From NCBI GenBank assembly GCA_022478985.1, contig JAKSZP010014464.1, forward strand, positions 186,001 through 250,000: 64,000 nt of DNA. The letters run 5' to 3'. Position 1 is the stretch's first letter. Each line of letters starts with the position of its first letter. This document shows positions 46,548 through 59,760 of this stretch, in pieces. The notes under the pieces were generated by a model. It had not been told where the DNA came from. It was given only the letters and a program-made list of their open reading frames with translations, and made no database searches. This DNA comes from Massospora cicadina. Taxonomy: Eukaryota > Entomophthoromycota > Entomophthoromycetes > Entomophthorales > Entomophthoraceae. The translations under genes were made by a program, and so were the position numbers.

Positions 46548-48180
46548 TCAAGTGTTTTTTAGTCTCAGGATGATTATCTGTGATAGATTATAGCATATGA
46601 ATACATTGAGTAGAGCGGATAATAGAGGCAAGAATCTGGTCAGCATCACGGTGGTATTGATAAACTCAAAACATCTCAGCAGTTGACGGAGATAGGTTAC
46701 GCCAGGTATCATGGCCTTATCTACTCTTCTAGGATTCAACCAATCCAGTATCCCCACCTAACTGGGCTCCTAGTACATGTTTTACAGAGTCCTCACAACT
46801 ACCTCAGAAACTTTATTAGAGAGTTATCTACACACATCAAACGTTTGATAGGAGGGGGTGAGAAACAGGCTTTTCCTTGTCACAGGAGATGTCCTTTTGG
46901 CATTCAACTACCATTTGGACTTTTGGATAAAGCGTCTTAGCTTTGAAGACCTTGGTCTTCACCTGGAGAGAAGATTTCAGTATGCGTGCAGCCTGAGGCG
47001 ATTCCAGGGAGCTGATAGCCAGTAGCTTGTAGGGACGTGTTAGTGTAGCCCCGGTACTAAACCCCTAGGGGAGAGTGGGTGAGGCAAAGTCTCAACTGAC
47101 TTCACAGGACCAACTTAGGGATCAGGTGATGTAAAGGAGCATACCTTATTACCTATGGTTCACTCTTGCCAATCCCTCGTGGTATAGTGAATTAAGTTTT
47201 GATTGCTCCATAGGAGCAAGCTTTGTAATGGAACAAGCACAGGAGGGAACAGGAGAGTCGCCGTGGACTTCTTCTGCCAAGAGATGGTGGAAAATTCTTA
47301 ATAGGTGAAAATTGGGTTGTCAGCATAACTCCTTGGGTAGTCTCAGCTTCATGGAGATATGCAACCTCTATAAAGCCTCTTTTATATTGCAAACATTCTT
47401 CAGGGAGCGTTTCACTGTGACAATATTTCTGGCTAAAAAAGGGTCATGAGGCTAAGCCATCCAGACTTCAGCAACAGTTTCATGAAGAGAAAGTATTTTT
47501 GAAAGTAACAGAGGCTAAGCTTTACTGTAAAACGGTCAAAAAAGGTGGCAACTAATTCTCCTTAATGCATGATTAGCCACTGTCAGGAATTATGAGACTC
47601 CGATGGACCTGAGCAGGATTAAAACTTGACCCAAATTGCAACTTGGTCTTAGAAGCTCCATCAATTCAATGAGAATTGAGACTTACGCAAACAATGAAAT
47701 ATCAAACAAGAAAAAGGAATACCAAATTCTGGAAAGGATCCACTGATTCTACTCACAAAGGCACAAAATTACCTTGTGAAGATCTTGCCATTTGGAGGTC
47801 CCTGTAATTGGCTGCCCTGGCAAAATAGAGTAAAGTCAAAGAAAGCCTACTCCACTGCCACATCATCAAAGAGGTCTCCTTACCCTACTTGTTCCCAGTT
47901 ATCACGCCAAGTTTCCCCTATGCAAACCCGAATATTATGGCAGTCTAAAAAATCTCCAATTTTAATTGATAAAGATACTTTCTGTTCTTTTAGTTATCTT
48001 AACTAGTAATTATTTTGACTGTTTTTTTACTGAAGAACTTACCTTCATAAGCAAACAGATTAGACTCAACAAAGAATTTCCGTTGAGTGATTGCATTATA
48101 GAATTCAATCACTAAGAGATTCCGCTGGAACTTCGTTCACCTAATAATCAAACAGCCTTTGAAAGCCCTGAACTTCAGAG
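46548..48180. other. Presumed gag of element D and LTR of element E, not resolved
   Basis: Several short minus-strand frames (46,757-46,548; 47,392-47,192) and plus-strand frames (47,776-48,006) are open but show no zinc finger or capsid signature. The E-type primer site at 48,201 implies that an LTR ends just before it, but no second copy exists in the window to define it. Confidence 0.3.
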
Positions 48181-48255
48181 AGGACGACGAAATCCTAAAA
48201 ACTGGTGCTCTCTTCCAATTCTTTCCAAGGCTCCTAGTGAAGAATTAACTTCCAA

Positions 48256-50250
48256 ATGAACAACTTCAGCGAAGAATGCTCTCTAAATATGGAGGAGAAT
48301 ATGAGTTTGACCAGATTAGTTACCCTCGTTAATCAAGGTGTGACGCTACCTCAACCACAGGAACTTGAGTTCAACATGACCATGACTTTAACCATCTCGG
48401 TGCCCAATAAAGCCACCTACCAATTAAGGCTACCAATGTCGCTCAAACGATTTAAGGTCCTTTAGGCGAAGTTTTAACCTCTGGTGGAAGAACTAGTCGT
48501 AGCAGCTCTACCCAGACTAGTCAAATGCGCCAATTCTATTCCTCTGAAGAGCTTTTGAGCAGTGATATATGGCCAAAATGTATGGATTTATACCTCCAAC
48601 GATTTGTGCATCCTGCCTTACACCAACGCATGCAGTTGCTTGCACTCCAACACATGAAGATGCAGCGACAGTTAGAGTAAACCCATCATAATTACTCCCA
48701 GCTCCTTGAGTTACATGATGCCGCCTCTAAATTACTTCTTGAGATAATTGGGAAACCATTTTGAGTAGCCGTTAGGAGATAAAAGACATACAACGCCACC
48801 TTGTGAAAATTGACACTGGAGTCATTCAATACTTGCAGAATGAATTCGCCCAGAGGACGGTCCAATTAATTATTGGCATGAATTAAAGAGTGGAACGTAC
48901 TTCATCCAACCCTTCCTAACTGAATTTCCAAAGATCGCAAAATGACTGACTCTTGACTCATTAGATAGTTTAGTCATATTAGCAATTAAGCGAATGATTT
49001 GCAATGATGACAACTCCAGAAGCTATGATGCAACATGAGAACCTTAGCGGATCAGGACTTAGTGGGAGAGAAAGATAACATAGGCCCCCTGGGCCTGGAA
49101 GTTCCCAGGGTCATCCAGGAGCCTCCTCCCCTACTGGACCCTTTTTCAATGAAGACCATGAAGCCTAACTTAAATCCCTTAAACAGCAACTGTTACTGGT
49201 GGCCAAAGGAGCTTAAATGACTATTTAGGGGGAACATCTGGATGTTGATTTGACCTTCCCCTCTTTGTACAACCACCAAGCGATGATTAATGTTTCTGCG
49301 CCATTCTGGTCGCTTCCCAAAACCAAGCTAATTTTCACATCAAACGGATAATTACCCAACTAAAAACAAATGAAGCTAAACAGGATGCTCTATAAACTTT
49401 TAGCCCAACAATCCGAAGAGATCCAGAGTATACACCAACTTTTGGATTCTAAGGCCCCCTTAAGCACATAAATAAATGCTACGCCACCATTCAGGATGAC
49501 ATGGACAAGATCCGCCTTCAGTTTAATAGGGCTATTCCAATACTGATATAAGCACTATGGAGCCCACTGACTCAGTATGCCCACTCTCTCATGAAGTTAA
49601 TATCCTCTCTGAACCCGTCAGATATTTCAAAACTAACTTTAAGGAGAAGTATATCCCTGGGGCGGAGAAAATTCTGTCATATCACTTTGTATATGAGGGC
49701 GCGTGATTCCAGCCACTAATTGACAAAGACGCCAATATATAAAAACCTGTTCAGATGGTAAGGCATAAGAAATAATGATGACTTATTTAATACATGCATC
49801 ACGTGGGCATCATTAAGGAAGCCCTTGTCAAATAAATTGGCTGTAACGTAACCCTCTCTAACCATAAGCAGGCTTTCATTAGTATCTCTGAGACAAGGGG
49901 AGACTGATATTTATTTGTGGAGCGCTTTTACTATGAAGCACAGGTGTTAGCTTCCCATGACCAAGTTACCCTGGATGATGCCATCTCAGTTATTCTCTCC
50001 GCTTTCCAACACAGTACTGACCTGGTGCGCTATTTCCATGATGCCAAAGATGTTTAAATCCATCCTTGACATTAAGGATTCAATAATGGAGTTTACTAAG
50101 CCCAAAGTATGCAAAGCTCCAAATAAAGTGAATTGATCCAATATCCATTCAGTTGGCCACTTTCAGAGATCAAAATCACGCATGACCCAAGTTTTTATTT
50201 CAGAATATTTGGCCATCAAGAAAGTTATTGTTGGAAGAAGCAAGCAGATG
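48256..50250 (+). pseudogene. Element E gag with collagen-like tract
   Basis: The frame opens MNNFSEECSLNMEENMSL. Around 48,630-48,760 QLLALQHMKMQRQLE and SQLLELHDAASKLLLEIIG look helical and match element C. At about 49,060-49,145 the frame turns into Gly-X-Y triplets, GRE ... PPGPGSSQGHPGASSPTGPF; each missing Gly (AGA, AGG, AGT, TCC) except one is a single transition from a Gly codon. Charged helical sequence follows (LKSLKQQLLLVAKGA). Stops are common in the 3' half and no zinc finger is evident. Confidence 0.6.
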
Positions 50251-50499
50251 AGTCAGGAAAAGTGGAGTCAGCTTAGGGAGCGAGGCACCCTCTGCTGATG
50301 ACACAACGCCTTAACTCCAACCTTCTCTCACTCCACGTGCTGAGTGTTATGTTTTGGAGAAACCTGACAAATTGGACATCCCAGATTCCATGATTCTGAA
50401 AAAAGACTTATTTTCCTATTACACTGCCTTTTCCAGACTGCTCCCTCCAGGCAACTCCATTTACTAAATCACCCAATTTGACACCAAATTTACCTGAGT

Positions 50500-50800
50500 A
50501 GAAGTCATTGTCCACAAGGTGAAGATCTTGGTCGTCATCAACATTGGCTCCCCTATCAACGTCATTTCCTCTCAGCTGGTTAAATGAATAAAGGTTTCAC
50601 AAGACCTGGAACACTCCCTTAACTATAGAACGACTGAGACCTCATTGTACACACTCCTTGAGAGCCTACTCCTCCTTGCCTCTTTGAAATGCTCTTTAGT
50701 TATTCTGACTCCTGCCATCATGTTGTATAATGATGAATACGACTTGCTTATTAGCACCCATTTCCTAGTTTATTTGATACTCTGATAAGCCACAAGGATT
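50500..50800 (+). pseudogene. Element E protease
   Basis: The plus strand reads ILVVINIGSPINVISSQLVK and later YNDEYDLLISTHFL, the two conserved protease blocks seen in B, F and G. The active-site triad reads N-I-G instead of D-T/S-G; AAC is preceded by ATC, so Asp was lost by a CpG transition, and Thr to Ile is also a C-to-T change. Inactive. Confidence 0.7.
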
Positions 50801-51249
50801 TGTACTTTTCTATTTTAGGGTAACGCGTTCCTTTGGTTGTGAAGGACGTTCCTAAAAAGAAAGGGAAGAGGAAACCCAAATGTTGCTTACTTGAATAAAT
50901 GGAATACATCAAATGGCTAGAGTATTAGGTTATTGGACCAAAGATCAATTTGCCACCTTCCCACGCAGAGGCTAAAGAAAGAATGCCTGTATATGTTCCT
51001 GGCCGCGTAGCCATGCAATCTATATCGCAGATCCTAGTGGAGACTGGTTTACAAGTTACCATACCAATGGTCCACTTATTGATAATTCAAAGAGAAAGTA
51101 ATCTGGCCATTTGTGGACCAATTCCTGTCATGGAGTGCTTCACCCTCTTAACAGGGTTCGTTGACTGTTCTAATGGCCAACTTTACTGATTGACCAATGC
51201 AGATAACTCAGAACTGACCCGTCGCATATGTATGGATATTGCTTGATGA

Positions 51250-52069
51250 CCAGATTTAGTCTGTATGAGGATGTGGAGACTTGCAAGACTTAGAAATAAA
51301 CAAAAATGTAACTAACCTGAGTTGAGGTGTGCTAGCAATTGCAAATCCATTTTTGTGATAAGAGTGATTTAGAGGATAATAAGGATAAATAAGGCAAAAG
51401 GCCCTGGCCAGTTCTCGGTGGAACCTCTTGAATCAAAGTAATAATTCTATTTACACTCCTCGACCATATACCTTGATTCTCCATCATCAGGTTGCACCAA
51501 ACATGTGGCAAAATCAGGGAAGTCATTCCATGGTTCATCCCCTTCCCACCTCTATTTTACTACAAAACCTAAGCATAAACTACCCCTTTTATAGGTTGGA
51601 GGAGTTCCAACAAGGTGCAAATATTTTCCCACCAGGTGATTGGCTGAAATACATTTGATCCATGCCTCACGGGTTTATTATACTAGTTGATGACCATCCA
51701 TTAGCCAACCTGTTGAAGCGAGGTGAAGTTTGTGAGCTCCAATAGGTTTGAACCCCATATTCCCTAATTCAGCTATTTGTGGCCTAATAAGAATCTCGTA
51801 CCTCCCTCAATTCAAGCCTCACATGGTTAAATGTTAAGCCACAAAATAAAAGAGGGTTTATATCTACCCCCTTACCTCCACTAATAGAATACTATAAAAT
51901 ATCCAACACTTTATCAATTTTAAGGGTTTTATATTTCAATTTAAATACTATAAAATTCCCCAGATAAGTATATTCTCGCAGTTGATGAGTAACATCTCCT
52001 GCAGGTAAAATTGTTGAAATCCAGGGCTCAAAGCACCTGCGAGCATATTACCTGCCCTGGAAACCAACA
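51250..52069 (+). repeat. Probable 5' LTR of element G (left edge unknown)
   Basis: The end is set at ...ACCAACA (52,069) because a primer-binding site follows. CCCCTTTTATAGG at about 51,581 is a plausible TATA element, and CCAGGGCTC/CTGCCCTGG near the end can form a hairpin. The second LTR of G lies outside the window, so the start cannot be fixed. Confidence 0.45.
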
Positions 52070-52088
52070 AGTGGTGCTCACTAAAGGG
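52070..52088 (+). promoter_or_regulatory. Element G primer-binding site
   Basis: AGTGGTGCTCACTAAAGGG matches the site of element B (AGTTGGTGCTCACTACAGGG) closely, and begins directly after a CAACA LTR-type end. Confidence 0.7.
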
Positions 52089-52271
52089 TATCTGAACACC
52101 ACAATATTATAAAAAAAGGAAGGCGGTTAAGTTGGTACCCCTCTTCACCCTCCCACTGACAATGAAACAAGGATAGTTGCCCTATGACTGCAACTAGCTA
52201 GAACGCTGTCCCATTTTAAAAATCTCAAACAGTGCCCCCTTTCCACTTTACATGAGGATAACTCTTTTAAA

Positions 52272-52333
52272 CCCCCATAATGGATAAATTTACCCCAAGG
52301 GAAGGGTAGCATTGCCTCATTTATATTGTCTAT
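52272..52333 (+). pseudogene. Element G gag, 5' part
   Basis: A frame opening MDKFTPREG, with one TAG, runs into the insertion site of element F. After discounting one copy of the TCTAT duplication it is in frame with YESAMEGATEQQKVKHIL at 61,918. This supports a real Gag split by the insertion. Confidence 0.6.
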
Positions 52334-53207
52334 TGTTGAGTAGTTGACTGGACTTAATAGTTGGACATTTTTTAGAAACATAATTATTTTAACATGCTTA
52401 ATTTATTATGGATCATATCGGATATCAGTGATTTTGGATCAAGAATATCCTAATCTTATGTGAAGCTTGGGATCCACGGCCTGGTGATTCCATTTAATAT
52501 TAATTGACTATGAAGACATGAGCCCAAGGGCTTTATGGTAAGGTTGTATTTAATAATAGTCACCTTGATGACACGGACATGTAGGCTTTGTTGAACTATG
52601 TCAAAATTAGTTTTATTATCAATTGATTTTCTGATTGAATTAATTACTAATTAGTGTTACAAATCGCCTTGGTATGTGCTTCTAATTGCTTTAGAAGAGA
52701 ATTAGTTCAGCTATTTGCAGATGCATCAGAAACGCTGACTTGAGAATATAATTATGAAATTGACACTGACCCTGAAGCTGTTTGATACACCCTGAATTGA
52801 AAGGATTATAGACCATCAAACAAACTTATTACGTGTTCCTCTGGCCAAGTGCCATTAAATGAGGAGTCATGGGTAAGATGTGGTGAACATCAAACTCTAT
52901 AATTATCTCTTAGATAATTACAATAAAGCACAATCAACTATTACTACAAGTTCATAGTTTATTTATAAGATTTTTGTATATAGTACTTTATGTTGTATTA
53001 AGTTAAGAAATTAATTAGGATAAGAAGGATCAGGACAGCATGCCATTGTCCAAGTAACAATTGAATACGACTTAAAAGTCTATTACCAAAAGTTATATCA
53101 TAACTGTAGTCACCATCTGGTCTATTGTCACCATACAATAAAGTTTGAAGCTCTACCATACCGCAGAAGAAGAACCAGCCATCAGAAGTAGGCCATAAAC
53201 TTCAACA
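52334..53207 (+). repeat. Element F 5' LTR
   Basis: 874-base block repeated at 61,030-61,915 with many scattered differences and small gaps. It begins TGTTG and ends CAACA. Shared landmarks include TTAATTTATTAT, GTGCCATT and GAAGAAGAACCAGCCATC near the right end. Confidence 0.9.
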
Positions 53208-55730
53208 AGTGGCACTCATGGATGGGAATGCAGATGGGGACCACGCCAAGCAGTGGGCCAATCCCAATAAATTATTCAGAACCATTACTGGGCCCAATGG
53301 GAATACTGAAATGACTGTGTCCCAAATTAATTGGAATGATATACCCATCATTACCTACCCTGATGATCCCATTTCACCTGAAGAGCTGTAACGTCTTGAA
53401 CTTCAATTTTTAAGAGGGTATCAAATGGGACAAGGGCCCTTTGACAATAATAGCAATTCTTTTTATCATCAATGACAGCAAGATGTGTTGTGGATGAGAT
53501 ATCTAGCTTATCATTAACGGAGTGTAGTTCAAATCTGAAACAATTTAATTGGGATAGAGAATATTTCCCAATACTTAATTAAATTTGTAAACACTACCTT
53601 TAGAAATTCTCAAATGACAATTGCCTGCCATCATGAGGCCATTACAGAGTTTGTAAACTTCTCATGCAACTCCAGCCATTCAGGCCAAATCTTAAATGAG
53701 CTATTAGAAGCGAATTTTGTTGAGGCCCTTCTAGTTTGGAGGCAAATTATAATCTAGTCACTTGGGCTAATGATTGGGTAGCAGAATTAGCAAAAGAGCT
53801 AAATAACAGATTGAATCCCATTTTTGACAATTTCTTAGAGGAAAGAGGACTTACCAAATCTTGGGTTAGCAATATCATTCAGACTTCCATTAATGCTTCA
53901 GAGTCCATGAGGCCTAATCATGGATCCCAAGAGGCGCAATTAAACCATAAAAATGAGTTTTGTGATCAATATTGATGACTGAGTGCCCAAATTTCGCAGA
54001 CAAAGGACGAATACACCAAAAAAATCAAATACTGGCACACACAATTTTAAGGTTAATGGGCGGAGAATTAAGATTAAAAACTCTATTAATTGACTTAGTT
54101 GACAGATCAATATCTTAATGAGGATGTTACTACTATTAATGAGTCAAACAATATTCATCATGGAGAAGTAAACCAGTGCAAGAAGGCAATTAGGGAAAAG
54201 TACTATTAATTCTCTGCGTTTGTGATCGATTCTACCAAGTTGGTTCTGCACAGGGTATGAGCCACTGAGCAACCAGATTGTATGATATGAGGATCACCAA
54301 TTTATAATAATACTTAATAAAATATGTATGGAGCTATCGTCCCTTATTTTGACCTTTATCTTAATATTAATCATAGACTTATCTGCGCGCTTCCTTCTCT
54401 TGTAAAAACCTCTAAACCCTTTTATCTTCCATCAGACTCTTTATACCTTGGTTTCCCCAGCTGGATGCATCCTCGGCTTGGTACTCTTCTATTCTGCTTC
54501 CATTTTCAAATTAATCTCATTTGTATCAAATATCAGCATAAATCCTTTCAATTCGTTATATGCCTCATATCAAAGCACTTAAATTACCAGTACCAGTTCA
54601 ATTACAGAGGATTCCATCCATTCTGCCATATTGACTTAGGACTTATCATCCAGTCATATTGGAATCGTGACAAGGACCAAGTGATTTCCACCTTGCAACT
54701 ACAAACTACTAGATTGAATGTAGAAAAAGTGAAATTAAAGTTATAAAATCAAGATTATGTCAATTAAGAAAATAAAATCAAAGTCCAAATCTGAGCTTTG
54801 GATGCTGGGCGTTGTCAGTGTCACAAACCACTTGACTGAAAACTCTTCCATATATTATGAGGACGAAGCTTCAGAAATAGCTACTGAATGGACGCTGGGC
54901 CACGTCAACAAATTCCTAGCAACAAAGTTTCTTTGGCCAACCCCAACACCTCAACCCATGGTGCAGTGCCTCAGCGCCTTAGTACGCCTGGCTCAAGCCA
55001 ACAAAGAAGTAATAGTGATAACCATGTACGCGAAAATGATAATTACAAACCAGCGAACCTGTCTGCCTTTGACAAGAATAGAAGTATAACCACATTTATC
55101 AAGCGCTTTAAAATGGCCATGTATGGGGCAAGTGACCGTAACAAAGCGGCAACTATAATCAACTGCTTGGATGAGTGTAGCATTGAGTTGATTATGCCTA
55201 ACATTGATAAAAACCCAACCTACGCCAGGGTCAAAGAGGCTGTGCTTCATGAATTTGGAGGTCCATAACAAATGTCAACTAGGAAATCTAAGTTTATGAA
55301 CATTTGCTTTAAGAAAGATGAAGCAATTGATGTTTTGTGGATCAATTCTATTGTAAAGCTCACATTCTCCTAGGCACAAATGCTATGGTCAATTTTGCCG
55401 CTAAGATTGCACTACAACATACAGTACAACCTTACCAAAATATGTCAAACACTTTATTTCCTGCTTTTGTGCAAAACCTTGCAACAAGTAAATTAATTGA
55501 TTATTTTGTGCAGATGTTCACAAAATTATGGCCTTCCTAATACCGGGTACATATCATGACCTGCTGCCTCTTCTGGAAAGCCCTTTGAAACTAATAAGAA
55601 AATTGACAGTGGTTTTTCTGTAAAAATGAGCAAAGCTCAAATACAAGGGCCTTATTCTCAATGATAATATTAATTGTTATAACTGCAATTAAAAAGGACA
55701 CTTTGCTTCCTGGTGCCATCAGTGAAATGT
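53208..55730 (+). pseudogene. Element F gag with primer-binding site at its start
   Basis: The 5' LTR is followed by AGTGGCACTCATGGATGGG, a diverged primer site. A frame beginning MALMDGNADGDHAKQW overlaps it. Later pieces at 53,736-53,975 are charged and helical. The capsid part at 54,900-55,265 reads ITTFIKRFKMAMYGASDRNK then INCLDECSIELIM. The nucleocapsid finger, 55,675-55,716, reads C-Y-N-C-N-stop-K-G-H-F-A-S-W-C: CCHC spacing kept, one stop inside. Many stops and shifts elsewhere. Confidence 0.7.
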
Positions 55731-56179
55731 CAATGTAGTCCTTTCTGATCACGCGCAGGAGGAGGGAAAAGAACAAGCACAATAGATGCAAGAGGCTCTA
55801 TTGTGCCAGAAACATTAGTCCCACCCGATCAACCAAAAAACGCAGGCCATGGGGCCTTATTTAACAATGATACATATTCCTACTTAGTATTGATGAAGAT
55901 TCTATGAATGTACATGCGGTAACTTGCTATCATAGTAAGGTTGTCATACCTGAAGCCTCTGAAGTAGTTGCTAAACTGTATGTGCAATAAATACTTGAGC
56001 ATATTCCAGACAAAGGCTGAGATATGAAGCAGATACCCCAACCTTGAAAGGTTATGTATAACTATGCCAATTGAAACATTCATCAATGGATGCCCTAGTA
56101 TTGGAAACATTCTGAAGCACACTCTTAACTCCCTGGATTATTCCCATATTCACTTAGTAAACTATTGATTCTTTCTACT

Positions 56180-56530
56180 CTGAGTGCACTTACATGGACA
56201 TTCTGGTCAACAAGATTAAAGTTGTAGCTATTGTTGATAGAGGAGCACCTGTAAACATCGTTTCCACAAAGTTGGTAGAGAAATTGAAAATTGCTCTGGA
56301 CATTGACCACCATTGGGAATATGAGACTTCCAGCCTTACCAGTACTAATAGTGAAGGAGCTTACAGCCCCTTGCCACTGCGATTTGGAGCTTTGGTAGTA
56401 GCTGCACCTGCAATAGTGCTTCCAAATGCCAATTATGACATATTAATTGGAATTAGCTTTTAAGGACCTATGGGATCTCATGCGATTTTAAAGAGAACAT
56501 CTTGACTATATTGGGCCAATCACTTCCAAT
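56180..56530 (+). pseudogene. Element F protease
   Basis: The 89-codon frame reads KVVAIVDRGAPVNIVSTKLV (56,220-56,275) and NANYDILIGISF at its end, matching B's protease nearly residue for residue. The active-site triad is D-R-G; the central Ser/Thr is Arg. The catalytic Asp remains. Confidence 0.75.
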
Positions 56531-57049
56531 TTATTCCTCTCATGACAAAACAAAGCCCACAAGCCGTCGCAGAAACTTTATCAATATATCTTATGCTGAT
56601 GGGATAATACCAGTAGAATATATTCAAAGGAAAATTTAAGCAGCCCCATACCAACTTCCATAAACAAAAATTAAGGAATACCTCTACATGTGAATAGGGA
56701 TTTGACAATAGCTTTAGGCCATCAATTGGTTATGAGGACTGGGACCACGCTGGATATTCCAGAAGGACTATATAGGGAAGTTGTATCACCGTGGCATCGT
56801 TAACAAATGGAACATAGTGTGGAGCCTGGTATAATTATACCAGTGCATGGGGAAATTGATGTCCTATTAGCAAATTTGACCAGCTGAAGTATTTAGTCAA
56901 GAAATATCAAGTAGTCTTATTTGTGCATCTGTTTCTGAGGGACTAGTTAAAATCAGCTGTCAAATTTTTGACTAATCTGAGCTCAGTTAAATGACTAAAA
57001 CCCTTAAGCACATAATGTAATTCCTCAAGAATCAATTACCAGATTATCA

Positions 57050-58440
57050 GAACAAGAGAAGGATGAAGCACTAGTGTTGTTTGAACGATACTCAGAAATT
57101 TTCGCCAAAGATGACCAAGATTTAGGTTGTGCAAAAGGAGTACAGCATTTTGTTGACACCAAGGACAATGCGCGTATTAGAATGCTGCCAACCTGGCGCC
57201 CCAGGGCTAGCGACGAAATAGTTGAAGAATAGATATACAGATTGATGAAAGTGGAATGATTGTGTTATCTATAAGCCCGTGGGCAGCCCAGTTTTAACTG
57301 TAGATAATAGATGGCAGCAATCAAGTTGTGATTACTTATTAACACCCTATTACATTATGAAAAAATATTTGTATCTGTTGTCCAGAATTGATGATGCTCT
57401 TGACCATCTGGGAGGGGCGAAGTATTTTACCACAATGGATCTTATCTCAGGATATTGGCAAATTGACTGCCTCAAGAAGAGCAGGAGAAGTTCTTAATGA
57501 TTGCTGGTCAAGGGCTGTTTCAACTGACATGCATGTCACAGGGGCTGTGAAATGCGCCAGCAACCTTTCAGCGCGCAATAGACACAATTCTGGGGGGCCT
57601 TAAATTATCCTGCGTACTGGTGTACCTGAATGATATCAGTGTCTTTTCAAAAACGTTTTCTGAACATGTGGAGCACCTAGAAAAAGTGTTTGAACAGCTG
57701 TTGAAGGCTAATATGAAGATAAAACCTAGAAAATGTTTTTAAAGAACAATTGTAATACCTAAGGTTTGTCATTGATTCCAAGGGCTTGCGGCCTCAACCT
57801 CAAAAGGTGGAGGCAATTAACAAAATGCAACCTCCAATGAGTATGAGGGATGTTCAAGTACTCTTAGGCATTGTAGGATACTATCAAAGATTCATAGAAG
57901 GGTTCACAAGGATTGCTGAGCATCAATTTCATTTACTACAAGGAGGAGTTCGTTTTTTCTGAGTAAATGAATGCCATTAAGCTTTTGAGGCTTTGAAACC
58001 CAAAATGAGCACGGCGCTTGTCCTCCAATATCCAGATTTCAGCAGGTCTTTTATCATACAAACCAACACCTCGTTGACTGCAATTAAAGATGTGCTATCT
58101 CAGAATGGGATGATGGCAAGGAGCATCCAGTTGCTTATTGCAGCAGAACGCTGAATAAGCATGAGCGCAATTATACAGTGACTGAAAGAGAGTGTTTCGC
58201 TGTCATTTACGCTTGTAAACAGCTTTGGGTTTACATTCATGGCACTAATTTTTAAGTAGTGGCGGATCACAGCTCATTAGATAGCTCCACAACCTCAAGG
58301 AACCTGAGGGACAATTAGCTCTCTGGGCTCTGAAATTACAAGCGTACAATTATAAAAAATTTTCATATAGCAGGAGCGGCCCATCAAAATGCAGATATAC
58401 TATCACGTCTTCCTATTGTAGCTGTCCTGAGAATTTTGGC
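57050..58440 (+). pseudogene. Element F reverse transcriptase and RNase H
   Basis: 57,390-57,480 reads LSRIDDALDHLGGAKYFTTM and SGYWQIDCLK. NAPATFQRAIDTILGGLKLS follows after a shift (about 57,550-57,605), then the catalytic site VYLNDISVFSKTF (about 57,620-57,655), where the first Asp of the YLDD pair is Asn. RNase H has HPVAYCSRTLNKHERNYTVT and ECFAVIYACKQLWVYI (about 58,120-58,240), and HQNADILSRLPIV closes the module at about 58,420. Stops and frame changes throughout. Confidence 0.8.
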
Positions 58441-58549
58441 CAATGAGCTTCATGAAAAAAAAATGATTACTCAAAAGTATGAAGATGAGCTACCTGAAGT
58501 TCAAAAAGCAATCAAAAAGCATTAATTGACACCAGATATCAGAATGGTG

Positions 58550-59620
58550 TTTTATACAAGCTCAAGCCAAAGAGGCAGCGTCAAATTTTACCCAAAGCCT
58601 TCTGACTGAATGAAGATTATTACACAAGCTTAAAAGCCATCAGGCACAGAGGATTGACTAAAACGCTAGAACTAATTTAATCAAATTAATATTTGATTCC
58701 ATGAGATTTTATATATAAGACATCTCAATAAATGTCATTCATGCCAAATTGTAAAGCCTATGAAGTCAGATGTGAAATATCAGTTGATCAAACTAACTGG
58801 AACTGGCATACTGTGTCAATTGATTTATTTGACCCTTCACCTGCGAGTAGCCTAGAAAACAAATACATAATTGTTGCTATTGACCATCTAACGAAATGGG
58901 TGGAAGTGAAAGCAATTTGAGACGTCAGGGCTTTAACTACTGCCAAGTCATTATTAGAACAAATTTATTTATAAGCACGGATTCCCCCAGAAGATATTGA
59001 CAGATAATGGCATGAATGTTGCACAGATGGTACAACGTTTAAATGAGTTGAAGTCTATCAAAGGAGTGTTACCAAAACTGTACCATCCTGAGACTAATGG
59101 TATAGTAGAACGAGTGAATGACGCTCTAGTTGGCATATTAAACAAAAACACAGCCTCAGTGCTATTGCAATGGGATACTTCCATTAGTGCTACCATGTTT
59201 GCGTACAATATCAGATACCACAGCAGCACAGGCACTCTTCATTTAGACTTCTGTATGATAGACAGTCCTCTCTTCCTCCATTATTATATTCATTAATAAT
59301 GCCTAACGAAGCAAGTAGCCCAAAATTATGTTGAGCAACTAGCGAAGACCCTAATCAAGTTGCTCTCTGAATCTTAAAAACGAAATTAGTTAAAACTAGT
59401 CAGAAGAGCTAGGATGACGCTAAATGAGCTGTGGTGACTAAGTTCAAGGAAAGAGACAGTAGTATATTGTGACACTCATAGCACAGGCTGCGCGTACAAG
59501 CTGGTCTCACTTTGGAAAGGTCCGTTTATTATATTGGAGAAATCTTTCAAAGATGCATATACCATTAAAGATCAAGGCAGCTGGGTTGTGAATTGAGTAC
59601 ATGATAGGTTCCTTTATCCA
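58550..59620 (+). pseudogene. Element F integrase
   Basis: NKCHSCQIVKP (about 58,728-58,760) is the Cys pair of the zinc-binding part. The core reads VSIDLFDPSPASS (first Asp kept, about 58,815), YIIVAIDHLTKWVEVKAI, KILTDNGMNV (second Asp, about 58,995) and YHPETNGIVERVNDAL (Glu kept, about 59,080-59,130). FAYNIRYHSSTGTLHLDFC follows. The catalytic D-D-E residues are all present, unlike in B, but stops and shifts break the frame. Confidence 0.8.
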
Positions 59621-59634
59621 TAACACAAAGCATA

Positions 59635-59760
59635 ATAATAACACAAAAAAAGAAAAATAAAAAGAAAAAAGAGATACAAAATAATTAATTATAAATAATT
59701 ATTATAATAATAAAAATAATAAAAGATAAAAAAGACAAAAAAATTAAAACATAAGGATTT
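59635..59760 (+). other. A-rich tract after element F pol
   Basis: Long A-rich, A/T-only sequence with AAATAAT and AAAAAG runs lies between the end of integrase and the antisense ORF remnant, mirroring elements B and C. Confidence 0.5.

Larger units (their letters stand above)
42700..47400 (-). mobile_element. Element D: decayed Ty3/gypsy retrotransposon
   Basis: On the minus strand, reading leftward, come a protease block (about 46,450), RT (about 45,520-44,340, interrupted by an LTR-like insertion), RNase H (about 43,960-43,637) and integrase (about 43,200-42,729). Gag presumably lies in 47,400-46,500 but is not recognisable. No LTR pair is defined. Confidence 0.65.
48201..50800 (+). mobile_element. 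Element E: truncated gypsy element (gag and protease only)
   Basis: A primer-like sequence ACTGGTGCTCTCTTCC at 48,201 is followed by a Gag frame from 48,256 and a protease block at about 50,520-50,780 on the plus strand. No RT, RNase H or integrase is readable downstream before the LTR-like region preceding element G, so the element is truncated there. Confidence 0.6.

Noticed and set aside
54324..54746. A 140-codon plus-strand frame inside element F
   Set aside because: It lies between helical Gag parts but has no capsid or zinc motif and is rich in Tyr, Ile and Leu as chance AT-rich frames are. It may be part of Gag, but I could not support a separate gene.
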